Source: Megaustenia siamemsis (Eukaryota; Mollusca; Gastropoda; Stylommatophora; Ariophantidae). Taken from it: a DNA stretch of 64,000 bases. The stretch lies in assembly GCA_032433765.1 (NCBI GenBank), contig JAVIAB010000024.1, forward strand, positions 11,163,821-11,227,820. The letters are read 5' to 3'. The notes beneath the pieces are model-generated. The model saw only the letters and a list, made by a program, of their open reading frames with translations. It was not told the DNA's origin and made no database searches. The position numbers were made by a program, and so were the translations under genes. Within the stretch, counting starts at the first letter, position 1, and each line of letters starts with the position of its first letter. Shown here one piece after another: positions 21,970 to 32,723 of this stretch.

Positions 21970-22160
21970 AAGAGCCGCGATAGCTCAGTGGTTGGAGAAC
22001 TGGACTACAAAGACTATAAAGGAGGTCGTGTTCGAATCTCATTGGGTTGCCGGTTCACCCAGCCTTAAATGGTTACCAGTTCTTTTTTTAAAACTTCATA
22101 TTCCTGAAACGGTACTTGGCGTGACTGGGCTCATTACTTTTCTTGTATATTATCCGTACA
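21970..22160 (+). mobile_element. SINE-C, block B copy
   Basis: AGCCGCGATAGCTCAGTGGT (intact A-box) and GTGTTCGAATCTCATTGG (B-box), then GGTTCACCCAGCCTTAAATG and a shortened body. Orthologous in position to 9643-9812 but with a better preserved head. Confidence 0.8.
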
Positions 22161-22174
22161 ACTATTGTGCGAAA

Positions 22175-22395
22175 TGCGCGTGGCGGTGCGGCTAAAACCA
22201 CTGTTCCGATTACTGAAAAGCTGCCGTACGGTGTTCGAATCCCGCGGTAGACAGAAAGGATTTTTTTCTATCGGGGGTGAAATAAAAATTCTCAGTCTGA
22301 CACGTCGTGGCGACTACTTGACCAAGCGGCCTTTATCCCTCTAGCTCCATCGTTACCCTCCAGCATACGCCAGCAATGGTAATATGTGTCGTAAA
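22175..22395 (+). mobile_element. SINE-A, block B copy
   Basis: GCGTGGCGGTGCGGCTAAAA head, GGTGTTCGAATCCCGCGG B-box, TCTATCGGGGGTGAAATAAA and CACGTCGTGGCGACTACTTG, ending CAGCATACGCCAGCAATGG. It partners 9813-10020. Confidence 0.85.
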
Positions 22396-22673
22396 GAAGA
22401 TTTTGTTTATTACTATGTTATAAAGAAGCAGATTGGAACGCTACAGAAAATATCTGTGCATCACATTGATGATGATAAGAGAGAAACATCAAACAAATAT
22501 TTGTTTACTTAGGAAGAACGTCAAATGTTTCTTCAGTTTAAGAATTCTGTTAAAATGTATCAGTTGAAAAAAAGACGTGGGAACGATTTTTTTTCTTGGG
22601 GGTGGGGGGTGCAGATAAATGTGAGAAGGCGAATCAAAAATTGATACGAATATATTGAAGTTATAACAAGCAC

Positions 22674-22933
22674 AGGGAGCCGCGATAGCTCAGTGGTTAG
22701 TGAACTAGACAATAAAGGACAAAACGTAGAGTTTGATCCCAACCGACGGCTTTCGGGTTAACCTAGAATTTCATGGGTACCGGATTTTTTTCTGGAAAAG
22801 TAAAGCAGCACGGGCGTAATACCGACCACATTATCCTGAAAATCACGTGCCGAAGGTCTGTAAAATTTATGGTCACTAACACCATATTCCCTATACGCCA
22901 TTTGGCGTGACGGGGGCTCTTTACTTTTTTTAA
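22674..22933 (+). mobile_element. SINE-C insertion with 12-bp TSD
   Basis: Flanked by TATAACAAGCAC at 22662-22673 and 22934-22945; block A has one copy of this word at 10091-10102 and no SINE. Head GGGAGCCGCGATAGCTCAGT, B-box GAGTTTGATCCCAACC, body to CCATTTGGCGTGACGGGGG and a CTTTACTTTTTTT tail. It is 260 bp, practically full length, and postdates the duplication. Confidence 0.9.
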
Positions 22934-23454
22934 TATAACAAGCACCAGTGAGAAACACTGACAGATCTATAAGTGTGCGACACGCTCGCCTCAACACCTG
23001 TAAAGTTTCGTCACTGATTGTCACAGGAAATGGAAATGAACGATCACTTTACTACCAAATATGACATTAAGATTATAAATCCACATAGCTACTCATAACA
23101 TGCCTGTGATTTATAATTAATGTTTCTAGTTTTAATTCATTTCATAAAATTTCGTAATCCCAAATAAGCCATTTTTAGAAATAACTTAATTGTTTGCAAA
23201 AGCTTCAAAGAAAAGATATTACATTTCAGCTGTAAAACTATTTGTATAAATATAGTTGACATCTCATTCAGTAACTTTGATAATACAGATGAATTGACAA
23301 AAAAATTGTTAATAAATTAATTCATAAATAAAAGTTGGCCGATATCTATTTATTTTTTTTTTATTTGGAAGGAAAGATAACAATGAAAGAACATGTAACG
23401 CCTCGACGAAAAGAAAAATAAATCTCTCTGTGGCTATTGTGTATATCAACCATG

Positions 23455-23790
23455 AGATGTTGTCACTACATTGTGAGAATCACATTGCTTTCTTCTAGAC
23501 AGTGACGTCTCCATGGTGAGAATCACACTGTTTTTTTCATAGACATTGACGTCTCAATTGTGAGAATCCCACTGTTTTTTTTCATAGACAGTGACGTCTC
23601 CATAGTGAGAATCACACTGTTTTTTTTCCTAGACAGTGACGTCTCCATAGTGAAAATCACACTTTTTTTTCCTAGACAGTGACGTCTCCATAGTGAGAAT
23701 CACTGTTTTTTTTCCTAGACAGTGACGTCTCCCTAGTGAGAATCACATCACTTTTTTTCTAGACAATGAGGTCTACATGGTGAGAATCAC
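23455..23790. repeat. About 50-bp degenerate tandem repeat
   Basis: About six units of the type GTGAGAATCACACTGTTTTT, TTTCATAGACAGTGACGTCT, CCATA. The unit length varies because of the T run. TGACGTCT in each unit resembles a CRE core but the context gives no reason to call it regulatory. Block A has only one diverged unit, near 11500-11525. Confidence 0.85.
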
Positions 23791-24237
23791 ATCACACATG
23801 TTGTATTAGGCATGTAACCCATTGCATCCGCTTTAAACATATTTGCGTCTCACTTATTCTTGTCCCAGCCGTTTGACCAGTCAATCTTTGGGTGATCGCT
23901 TGCTATCCTTGCTACCAGCAGAGCGTGAGTGTTATGGTCACACATGTCCCTCTACCACTTGTGGTAGAGACACATCAGAGTGGAACATTTATACAGGTAC
24001 TCTACTGGTAAAAGTTTAATCTTGACATCCCCTATTCTATAGCAGAACATATATTGAGTTATAACGTTGATTTGTGCCAGATCTCACTGATCATAACTGT
24101 GTTATCGGAGATGGGTTATGCCACTACTCCATATAACTTCGATTCTTCGATGTGTAGACATTTGTTCTGTTATAAGAAACCTGAGTTACTCTTTTATAGA
24201 TCCATTGATGGGCGTGATACCAAAGGATATACTCTAC

Positions 24238-24960
24238 GGTGGAATTGCTTGACGCAAGTTATTTACATGTTACTCATTAATGTGAACTGCTTCGTCAGCC
24301 ACAGTTTTATCTCTTTATAGAATTTGCACCGTGCTTTATTCGTCATACGCTGCTTTCACTAGAGTAATCAGGAATCTAAAGCGTGCGACAATGTTGTGTG
24401 TACGACATTTTTGTGTGCTACATTATGATAATGGCTCATCGTACATCCCTACACTGGCCGTACGCTAATCTTACGGTTTGTTGTTTGATGTGCGACGGGG
24501 ATAATCTGACGACTAACTGTGTGTTTATATGTTCGGAATTGGAGTCAACAACGATGGTCTAACATCATCAAGCGCTATATATGTTTAAAAAATATGACGA
24601 TCATCATTTTCAAGAGGACGTGAACTTCCGGTCTATGGTGGATTGGCGGCGGGAACAATAGAAGTCTATGCATGAAAAGTGTTCCTTGTTGTAGTTTCCT
24701 CATATTCCAAGTCCGGCTTTTTGCAGGAGCTGCTGAGTTAAGTGCTCTGTGCACACCGTGAGCTGTGTGTCTCATCCGTTTTAATCATGTTTCGATATTC
24801 CAATTGTTTACGATGGATAATGATATCGTATGACAGGGAACAGTTGGCTGTGTTCACTTTCTGCGCGGTTTCGCCTTATGTCTTTTGGCATGTGCTGAGA
24901 CTGCTTCGATGGGGACTAGATGGTCGGCCCTCCCAGGTTTACGAGCACAATCTGCCCGAG
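24238..24960 (+). repeat. Rep-G copy
   Basis: Matches 35114-35900 and 36625-37115: TTGACGCAAGTTATTTACAT, GCTCATCGTACATCCCTACA, GTGCGACGGGGATAATCTGA, AAGTGCTCTGTGCACACCGT and GTGCTGAGACTGCTTCGATG. The right end is lost before the usual CCTTCCATAACCAATAACC terminus. It is absent from block A. Coding capacity is doubtful on both strands; part of the minus strand resembles the sequence before a LINE endonuclease remnant at 26245. Confidence 0.65.
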
Positions 24961-24969
24961 TCACTAGAG

Positions 24970-25399
24970 ATGACTAACACAGACATACACACACAAAGAT
25001 ATGAGATGTGACTAACACAGACATGCACACAGCGACATAAGGCTTGACTAACACTGACACACATCAAGATATATGACACATGACTAACATAAACATGCAC
25101 ATAAAGATATGATATATTACTGACTTAGACATGCACACACAAAGATATGACACATGCCTAACATAGACATGCACACAAAGATATGAGATATGACTAACAT
25201 AAACATGCACTTAAAGATATGAGATATCACTAACCCAGACATGCACACACAAAGATATGACACATGACTAACACATATACATACTAAGATATGAGATATG
25301 ACTAAACACAGACACACATAATGATATGAGACATGATTAACACGGACACACGAAGATATGAGATATGACTAACATACACACCAAGATATGAGCCATGGC

Positions 25400-25483
<84 letters not shown>

Positions 25484-25600
25484 GCTAAGATATGAACCGT
25501 GGCTAGGACAGAAACACATCAAGATATGAGCCATGGCTTCACGGAAAAACACCAAGAAATGAACCATGTCTAGTGCAGAAACACATTAACGTATCCTTTG
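24970..25600. repeat. About 40-bp satellite with (CA)n
   Basis: Units such as GACTAACACAGACATGCACA then CACAAAGATATGAGATAT repeat with indels, about 14 copies. They are split by a (CA)n run at about 25404-25482. Frames rich in CVC/HIF words are by-products. Confidence 0.85.
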
Positions 25601-25624
25601 GTATCCATTAAGGTATGCTTAGGT

Positions 25625-25913
25625 TTGTTGCAGTCGGCAGACTCTTCTTAACGTGGGAATCATCGACATGCGAGACGCAGGCCCCGATTAACTGTTCACA
25701 GGTTTCGTTCAAACAGTTGTCCGGAGATTCGAGAGTGCAGTCTGGCACGTAGAACGTTCCCTTTCATGTACAGTTCCTGGAAGACTGTTCCCAGGTGACG
25801 TTGAAACAGTTGTCCGGACATTTGAGAGTGCAGTCTGACCCGTAGAACGTTCCCTTGCATATACAGTTCCTGGAAGACTGTTCACAGGTGTCGTTGAAAC
25901 AGTTGTCCGGACA
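25625..25913 (-). pseudogene. EGF-like repeat fragment, decayed
   Basis: The minus frame gives about 2.7 repeats of 31 codons. The first reads DCPDNCFNDTCEQSSRNCIC then KGTFYGSDCTLK, with cysteine spacing of EGF/laminin-type EGF modules as in multi-EGF receptors. In the second repeat Cys is changed to Trp (VTWEQSS) and a TGA interrupts NCT*KG; in the third CP becomes SP. The frame ends at a TAA after about 95 codons. On the right it is cut by SINE-C. It is the only host-gene-like trace that I consider credible, probably a captured or duplicated exon piece. The parent gene is unknown. Confidence 0.6.
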
Positions 25914-26025
25914 ATCCGGTACCAATTAAACGCTGGGTGTACCCGAAAGCCATCGGTTGGGATCGAACCCTACCATCTTTTCCTTTGAAGTCGAATTCAT
26001 TAACCACTGAGCTATCACAGCTCCC
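25914..26025 (-). mobile_element. SINE-C, 5' half
   Basis: Minus strand GGGGAGCTGTGATAGCTCAG, B-box GGGTTCGATCCCAACCGAT and GGGTACACCCAGCGTTTAAT. It lacks the 3' half and joins the EGF-like relic at TCCGGTACC. Confidence 0.8.
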
Positions 26026-26244
26026 CAAAAGGACTAGTGGGCACCCAAAACTTTGATTTGTAGACAAGTGTAAACGTGACATGAAGATTCTCTACACATA
26101 TCCTGTAGCCTGGAAACAAATAGCTGCAGACCGCATTCTCTGGAAACACTCTATAGCTCCATCTTAAGTAAAAAGCTGACAGATTCATAGAAAAATAGAA
26201 AGAAAAAAAAAATAACATTTTTAGGGGTGCTGAAAAATCCATAG

Positions 26245-26870
26245 TCAACTATGACTGACGGAGGATACTACTATATATGATGGACGTATCGCTTGGAGTG
26301 CAACGAAGTCTACATTTAATCTTCTGAGTTCATTATTGATGGTAGCAGCTTTGGTGATGTCCCTAATCTGATCCTCACAGAGACCAGGAATCAATGTTCT
26401 AACGATCCAACTCGCTAGCAGACAAGCTGGAAACATCTTACATTTGGGATTGTTTACTTTCTGTGGTAAAGATACGTTAATGACTATTCTGCAGTTCAAA
26501 CAGCGGACGCTACTGAGTTAAGTGCTCTGTGCACACCGTGAGCTGTGCGTTTCATCTGTTTTGATCGTGTTTCGATATTCCGATTGCTTAAGGTGAATAA
26601 TGATATCATATGGCAGGTAACATATGGCAGTTTTCACTTTCTGTGCGGTTTCGCCATTCCTTTTTGCGTGTGCTGAGACTGCTATGACTGGGACTGCAGC
26701 TACATTTATTTGTTCTGGAGATGAGATATTAATTCGGAAAGTTTCCACTGGCACGGGTGGTTGAACAATTATGGACTTTAATTTGTTTGCAGTGATACCG
26801 GGGCCTTCTATAACCATAACTATAAACAGCTGATGTCCTAAGATACTGTTTATGTACAAACTCTATTTTA
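26245..26870 (-). pseudogene. LINE 5' region and endonuclease start, block B copy
   Basis: Minus frame 26245-26499 has IVRTLIPGLCEDQIRDITKA and INNELRRLNVDFVALQAIRP, the start of an AP-endonuclease. Frame 26518-26859 has VIEGPGITANKLKSIIVQPP, which also appears degenerately in Rep-G copies. The two frames are separated by a stop. Partner of 12185-12660. Confidence 0.6.
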
Positions 26871-27112
26871 CGCAAAAAAAGAAAAAAGAAAAAAAAAGAT
26901 ATATATATATACACTACTTCTTACCGTTTGTACTTCTTCTAACAAAACCGTAATCTGGGAAGAAGAAAGATTCAATTATCAAGTGTTTCTCTCATTATTA
27001 TATCATTTCACTTCCAAATAAAACACAGCTGAAGTCAAACCAATTTCGTTTTTCTTCTCAAAAACAACAGTTGTAACATTTCCCATAAAAGTATTAACAA
27101 TGTACAACAATT

Positions 27113-27312
27113 AGCATGGGCCATACCGGTTGGCTTAGGCGATCATGTCCTTCCATGTTATTTTGTTCACAGTGGAGGGTATAAAATCAGTTGTTGACTG
27201 TTTATTGTGCCATGACACCAAGCTATCTAGTATCTTCTCTCTTTGTTCTCCGAGATTTCTCTGTCCTGCATTTTGAATGTTGTAACAAAGTATTCCAACT
27301 TTCTTCTTCTCA
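27113..27312 (-). mobile_element. LINE-B 3' fragment
   Basis: The minus frame reads EKILDSLVSWHNKQSTTDFI and VNKITWKDMIA, as at the 3' end of the long LINE-B (40813-43436). About 200 bp, 5'-truncated in the C-terminal region. Confidence 0.8.
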
Positions 27313-27545
27313 TGCTGTATGCATGCATGTATGTATATGTGTTTAAGTGTGTATGTATATGTGTATGTATGGATGTATGCATGTGTGCATGCGTGAATGT
27401 GCGCGCGTGCGTATGTGTATGTATGTATGTATGTATGTATGTGTGTGTATATATGTATGTAGGTATGTATGGTTGTGTATATGTGTGTGTATGTCTCTGT
27501 GTGTATGTATGTAATGCGTGTGTATATGTGCTTGCATCCATTTAT
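27313..27545. repeat. (TATG/TGTA)n microsatellite
   Basis: Mixed ATGT, GTAT and TGTG tetranucleotides. It produces long HTYIH/VCMYV frames on both strands, which are not genes. Confidence 0.95.
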
Positions 27546-28065
27546 GTATGTCAATTGTACTGTAACTGACTTTAAAATGTATCATGGTTATGATTCACTA
27601 GCTTCAGCACTGAAAGATCGTTATTTTCTTTTAATTTCACATCAAACACACACATACACAGGTAAAATACAATTTAATGATTTGTGCCTATCGCTGCTAT
27701 AATAAATATTTAAATTATTAAATCAAATCACACACAATTTTGATTCATTTCATCATTTCAATTCATATCCATGCATTATTTCTAGATGAAATGACTTACA
27801 TTGCTTGCCAACTGGTTTGCCTGAAAGTCAAGACTTGAGAATTCAGCTTAAGTTTACCACACAGTTTTGTATCATTATCTTAAAGACAAAACGGTGGTAG
27901 ATTTCATATTGATGTTATAGTTTAAAACTTCTGGCTATTTTCACTGTTGACATTCATATAATGTTGGAGGTATGTTACTGTTCTATAACAAATAACGTGA
28001 GTAGATATTATTACGGTTCAGTATCAGAGATGACAAATCATTGACATTAAACTATCTATCTTTAC
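27546..28065. other. No recognisable feature
   Basis: AT-rich sequence; nothing supportable. Confidence 0.4.
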
Positions 28066-28285
28066 GACACATAGTACCATTGCTGGTGTATGTCGGGGGG
28101 CAAGGATAGAACCCGAGGGATAAAGGCCGCTTGGTCAAGCAGTCGCCACGACGTGTGTGACTCAGGTTTTTATTTCACCCCCGATAGAAAAAAATCCTTT
28201 CTATCTACCTCGGGCTTCGAACACCGTACGTCGACTTTTCAGCTAGCGGAACAGTGGTTTTAGCCGCACGGCCATGCGCACCTCC
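28066..28285 (-). mobile_element. SINE-A copy
   Basis: Minus strand: GTGCGCATGGCCGTGCGGCT head, GGTGTTCGAAGCCCGAGG B-box, CTATCGGGGGTGAAATAAAA, CGTCGTGGCGACTGCTTGAC, ending CATACACCAGCAATGG at the left. Confidence 0.85.
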
Positions 28286-28589
28286 GGATCATTCTTCATT
28301 GACATTGGTCAATGTAAACTGACATACGGTGCTGACATAAGGTGCTGCAATGTTGACATATATATATGTTTTCAAGTGTTCATTTTATTCACTTCGGTGC
28401 TACACCATTATACTTACGCTGTCTAGTACATCCGCCATGCCTTTAAACTGTGAATGTAGTGGATTTTAAAAATAAAATAAATATTTATAAATACAACACT
28501 CGCTATCAATAACCAACCTGCTTCCAATATGTCAAAGTTCAAGTTAGGGTTTGTCCATTTTTTGGGTCTTCATTATAACTTATGTGTGC

Positions 28590-28730
28590 GGATATACGCA
28601 AACTGTATGTGTGCGTGTGTGTATGTGTGTGTAAATGTGTGTATCTATGTGTGCAACTGACAATGTGTTTGTGTGTATTTACTTATGTATGTCTATTTAC
28701 ATATATTTGAATATATATTGACATATATGA
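28590..28730. repeat. GT-rich microsatellite
   Basis: GTGT, GTAT and TATG words, 28607-28715, impure. Confidence 0.8.
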
Positions 28731-29341
28731 AACTCGTTGGCTGTGTGGTTGACACTCTCGCTTCCTGATCACAAAGATCTGGGTTCACTTCCCAGAAGTA
28801 GCGAATATATTTTTTCTCCGGTCCGACAAAGATGCGGGTTCTGTAAACTTCTACAAATGCGTACGTGCATTTTTTTTTTCTTGAAAGTAAAGGCGGCCTA
28901 GCGTTATATTGACAATATCGTCCAAAAAATGCGCCATTTTATTCTACCTTTTTAGCTCCCAGTGGAGCATAGGTCTTCAACAAACACTTTCCAGGTCGAT
29001 CTGTTTTTTTGCCATTCTTTAAGGTCATTCCATGTTTTCCCCATCATCTTCATCTCTGCTTCTATCTGTCTTCTCCAAGCATTCCTTGGTCTTCCTCTTT
29101 GTCTTTTCCCCTGGGGATTCCAAAAACGGGCCTGTTGTGTAATACTCTCAGTTGGCTTCCGCAGTGTGTGTCCTATCCAGCGCCATCGTCTTCGCTGTAT
29201 CTCTTTATCCACTGGTATTTGACTGGTACATTTCCATAATTCTATGTTAGTGATTTTGTCCTGCCATTTCCATCCTTTTATGTTTTTTTAAAAATGCGCC
29301 ATGGTAGTGGAAAATATAGTGACAGACACACCTTACCCAAA
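28731..29341 (+). mobile_element. SINE-B interrupted by LINE-D
   Basis: 28731-28937 has the SINE-B head (TGGCTGTGTGGTTGACACTC and GGGTTCACTTCCCAGAAG) and body. 29290-29341 has the end (ATGCGCCATGGTAGTGGAAA ... ACCTTACCCAAACACC). The LINE-D between them duplicated 13 bp of the SINE. Confidence 0.85.
28938..29289 (-). mobile_element. LINE-D 3' fragment, 13-bp TSD
   Basis: Flanked by AAAAATGCGCCAT at 28925-28937 and 29290-29302. The minus frame reads MDKEIQRRRWRWIGHTLRKP, GKRQRGRPRNAWRRQIEAEM, KEWQKNRSTWKVFVEDLC and stops just before the GGGAGCTAAAAAGGTAGAAT tail. It is an open 86-codon frame, less decayed than other LINE-D copies. Confidence 0.9.
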
Positions 29342-29344
29342 CAC

Positions 29345-30400
29345 CCAATTATCTTGGGGTGTACGAGGGACACCCCCTGTATAGCAATGATGTATCTTCT
29401 TTACTTTCCGACCATGGACTACAGGATCAAGATCTGGAGAGCACGAGCATACTCAAGATAAAGAGAATCCATTGCACCACGAGCTCAACACAGGAACGGG
29501 CGTCAGTTTAAAAAGAGGCAAATCATGGGTGGGCCAGGCAGAAGATGTCAACAAACAGGTATGTGGGGTTACCAATATCAACAATGGCGAAGAGTGGATA
29601 CCGGTGCTTACGTCAATCAGGGGCCCATTCTCATGTATTGTCACACTCGACAGGAATAGTTTGAACTGAACTTAGTCAATGAGAAGATCAACGGACTCAC
29701 ATAGGATAACACTGATGAGAAAGATGCAGTCATCTATACAGTCGGATCTGTAAGACGACACCAACGGAGTGCATGGGGATTTACAGCACGCTCGACAGGC
29801 AGAATAATCAAGGAAAACAGTGATGCATACGTTATGACCATGAGCAGCATGACGATGGAGGTGATGGCAGTGACCAGTGCATTCATATGGTTAGAGTTAC
29901 GAGATTACACCCACGCATGTATACTGTATGGTTCGATGAGCTTGATAAAAAAAGTGGAAATGGGATCTGTACCTATGCAATGGGTAGAGTCGTTGCAGAA
30001 ATCCAAAATACGTAAGGTCACCTTTGTCTATGTCCCTGGACATGCGGGAGTACGGGGAAATGGAAGAGCGGACAGGTTGGCTTGCTGCGCTATCTTTAAG
30101 GACGGTCAACCAATGGATCGGGCGGACATCATCATTGCCATTCGAGATGTGGGAAGGATACAGGACTTCGAGAACCATGTGTCCACGTCACTCCTTCGGA
30201 TGAAAGAGATGGGAGTTAAGATGGGCACAGCCAGAAACGAGAAATTTAGTGGGCGTGTAATAAAACGTGTTAACCAACATAGAAATGGAGGTGTCAGTCG
30301 CTGGAAAGTCGCAGGACTTCCTGAGGAGGGGATCTGAGCACCTATGGACACGTTTGGAGAGCAATGATGATGACACGCAAATAACTCAATAACTTTCTCC
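29345..30400 (+). mobile_element. LINE-R relic with RNase H
   Basis: Starts IILGCTRDTPCIAM, frameshifts, then an RNase H stretch: VIYTVGSVRRHQRSAW (DGS replaced by VGS), MEVMAVTSAFIWLELRDYTH, CILYGSMSLIKK (SDS replaced by YGS), and VTFVYVPGHAGVRGNGRADR. It ends at a TGA after GLPEEGI. Two catalytic Asp positions are lost. The tail is GCAAATAACTCAATAAC. Confidence 0.85.
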
Positions 30401-30409
30401 TCTTGTGTT

Positions 30410-31400
30410 GTTTGTTATTTGCCTCAAGCACCTCATTTCAGATGTGATTTTCTGTCTTTTGGCCTTTGTTCAATGTCCATGTTTGACATTGTTAGTAAAA
30501 TGTTGGTGTGAAGATGTTATTTATCATTTGTCTCTTAGCTGTCATTGGAATACTTGGATGTCTGAAGAGTAGAATCAATAGGTAGTTGATTGTTCTCCAC
30601 TCTGATTTCTATTTCTGTGTTTATGCTTTTATCTTCCGTGAACCCAAATATAAGAGTTCACTAACCTGCTTTATTTTATTGTCATTTACTTTTATATTAA
30701 AATATCCTCTTTCCTTGCTCACTTTCGTTATTTCTGTTTTGGTTATGTTAATTTTCATTGCATATATCATTTAGGGCTGTTGCAAGTTGTTTAAGATATT
30801 CTATATTCGCATTTATCAGGCATTGACCATCAGCAAAAAAGTAATTCTTTGATGTTCTTTTGGTTGGTTGGTTGCGTTCGCCCGATGACTAAAGTATTCT
30901 AGAGTATCGTGGTAGACTAGAATATTCCCCTTCATCATCCGCCCTTACAAGGACGTGGTGGACGTGTCTGCGTTGTGTTGTGGTTAGCAGTATAACTGTT
31001 TTATTTGCGCCTGTCGCCCCAACACATCCGACTTCAGCGCGATATTTTTGAGTACCGGGTTGTCTTCCCTCTTCGATCCCTGCATGCTTGGCCAGACTAG
31101 ACAGGTTAGTCTGTTACTGGAGGCACCACGCAGAGGTGGAGCAGGGTCTGGATGGCGCAAGCCATCAGCTGTGGGTCAATGACAACTTCTAGCTCTGGTG
31201 CTAGGAGGCGCGCCTTCCCATGTTCTTTTGATCATCACCTTTGATTCTTAGGTGTGTTTCTTTAGTGATCTTATATTTGTTGCATCAACATCTCATATTT
31301 CATCACTCTAGTATTACCTCTATTTGATGATGCAATCTGACCTTCTCTTACTGTAAACTTCTTGACATGTTCAACCTTAAATATATATTGCTAGTACATC
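30410..31400 (-). mobile_element. LINE-E relic split by SINE-E
   Basis: The minus frame near 30830 reads YFFADGQCLINANIEYLKQL, the RT palm motif with YADD changed to FADG. Further on come IKQVSELLYLGS and RHPSIPMTAKRQMINNIF, which match the LINE-E relic at 493-1128. 31231-31400 continues the upstream RT region. Frames change and stops are frequent. Confidence 0.65.
30863..31219 (+). mobile_element. SINE-E, 357 bp, 11-bp TSD
   Basis: Flanked by ATGTTCTTTTG at 30852-30862 and 31220-31230. Matches 8930-9310 over its length. Begins GTTGGTTGCGTTCGCCCGAT and ends TAGGAGGCGCGCCTTCCC. No A-box or B-box of tRNA type was seen, and there is no poly-A. Confidence 0.85.
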
Positions 31401-31584
31401 GCTAATATTCTTAACACAGACTTTACTATCTGTATTAAAGGTTGTAATGTGACCATGTGAGCGCTTGTAACTAACAGAGTTGGAGATACTGCAAGCTATT
31501 GAAGTTAGGGGATACAAACTTGATTGAAGGGGTTAATCTGTATTTATTATTATTATTATTACTTACTTATATACGTTCTAGCTA

Positions 31585-32000
31585 TCATCATCAAGTACCG
31601 TGCATGCTGGCGTAGGTGATCATGTCTCTCCACAACTTTCAATCTCGACAGTTATTTATTATTTCTGTTGTTGACCTTCTGCCAAGGCATTCTCTTAAGC
31701 TGTCTGGTATCTTTTCTCTTTGCTTTCCTCTATCTCTTCGTCCCTCGATTTTTGTCTTTTCATTACGTGACCCAAAAATTATGATTGTTTTTTCCAAATA
31801 TTGGAAATTAGCTTTGTCTTTGCTTTGGCCTCTGTCTGAAAGTTTTCATTAATTTTCTTAGCTGTCCATGGTATTTTCACTATTCTTCTGTAAAACCACA
31901 TTTCTACAGCCTCCAGTGATTTTCTTGTCTGTTGTCCTATTGTCCATGATTCACATCCATATATTAAGACTGGCTCTACATAACCTGTCATGAATTCTGT
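31585..32000 (-). mobile_element. LINE-C 3' fragment
   Basis: The minus strand gives SWTIGQQTRKSLEAVEMWFY, RRIVKIPWTAKKINENFQTE and the usual C-terminus, with (GAT)n tail remnants at the left and a TTA run at about 31541-31562 just outside. Confidence 0.8.
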
Positions 32001-32459
32001 TATTGTGGCGATTCGTGATTGAACAACGGAATTACGACGGTGGTTTTCTGTTCCCTTCCGTCAGTCTGTTTACGATTGGCTCCGCTAGCCTTTGACTAAA
32101 AAGTTTCACCTTTACTTCAGGGTACCCTCCCTTAGCCTTTTACCCTCCCGAGCATTCCTGCAAGGCAGCAGGGCAGCCGCAGGTTGTACTAGCTACTGCA
32201 TACAGTAGCAGGTAAAATTACCCGACCTGACACCGATCTAGCTATAGAGCATCATTAATACTTACTTTATGGTTTATTCTGTCAAACTGAGAATTAATAA
32301 CCATGATTTATATATAAGTGATTCGATAAATACATGCATTTTATTGTACTTTCTCCATTTATAATTACTTCTTTACATGCTAACTATGACTAAGGGAGGA
32401 TACATCTACATCAATGCTATTCTGGTTCCATCATTATCGTTAACATCAGTGTTATCACG
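32001..32459. other. No recognisable feature
   Basis: No coding relic or family member identified. Confidence 0.35.
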
Positions 32460-32720
32460 TGTGTAATGTGTTCTGGGGATCTGTTGATATCGTGACAGAG
32501 AGATTGTGGGTTCAAATCACGGCTGCGCCAGTTTGGACTTTCAATTAATGATTTCTCTCTGTGGCAACCACCCCCTGGTCTCAGCAGCGAGGCCCGGCTT
32601 GAAACGTTAATTTCTCGTCGACGGAGAAATTATGAGAACCTCCAAAAACAGAGTTATCTGCCTCTGCGGCGAGAGACACCTGTGCACACAACTGCTATTT
32701 AAAAACGGATCAAAGCGCAA
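32460..32720 (+). repeat. Possible tRNA-headed SINE, single copy here
   Basis: GTGGGTTCAAATCACGGC fits a B-box, about 50 bp after a GGGGATCTGTTGATATCGTG start. Downstream, AATTTCTCGTCGACGGAGAAATT is a near-perfect palindrome. No second copy exists in this window, so the call is tentative. Confidence 0.3.
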
Positions 32721-32723
32721 AAT

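Larger units (their letters stand above)
20945..27040. repeat. Segmental duplication, block B
   Basis: Partner of 8070-13520. Private to B: a SINE-C at 22674-22933, a tandem array at 23455-23790, and about 1.8 kb at 24238-26027 (Rep-G, a satellite, an EGF-like relic and SINE-C). Missing from B: SINE-E, the LINE-C at 10601 and the LINE-D at 12723. Confidence 0.85.

Noticed and set aside
23455..23790. Array of CRE-like TGACGTC sites as an enhancer
   Set aside because: The motif repeats only because the unit repeats; no gene or promoter lies near.
24970..25600. Cys/Val-rich frames suggestive of a small secreted protein
   Set aside because: They come from a CA-rich satellite and lack a signal peptide or stable frame.
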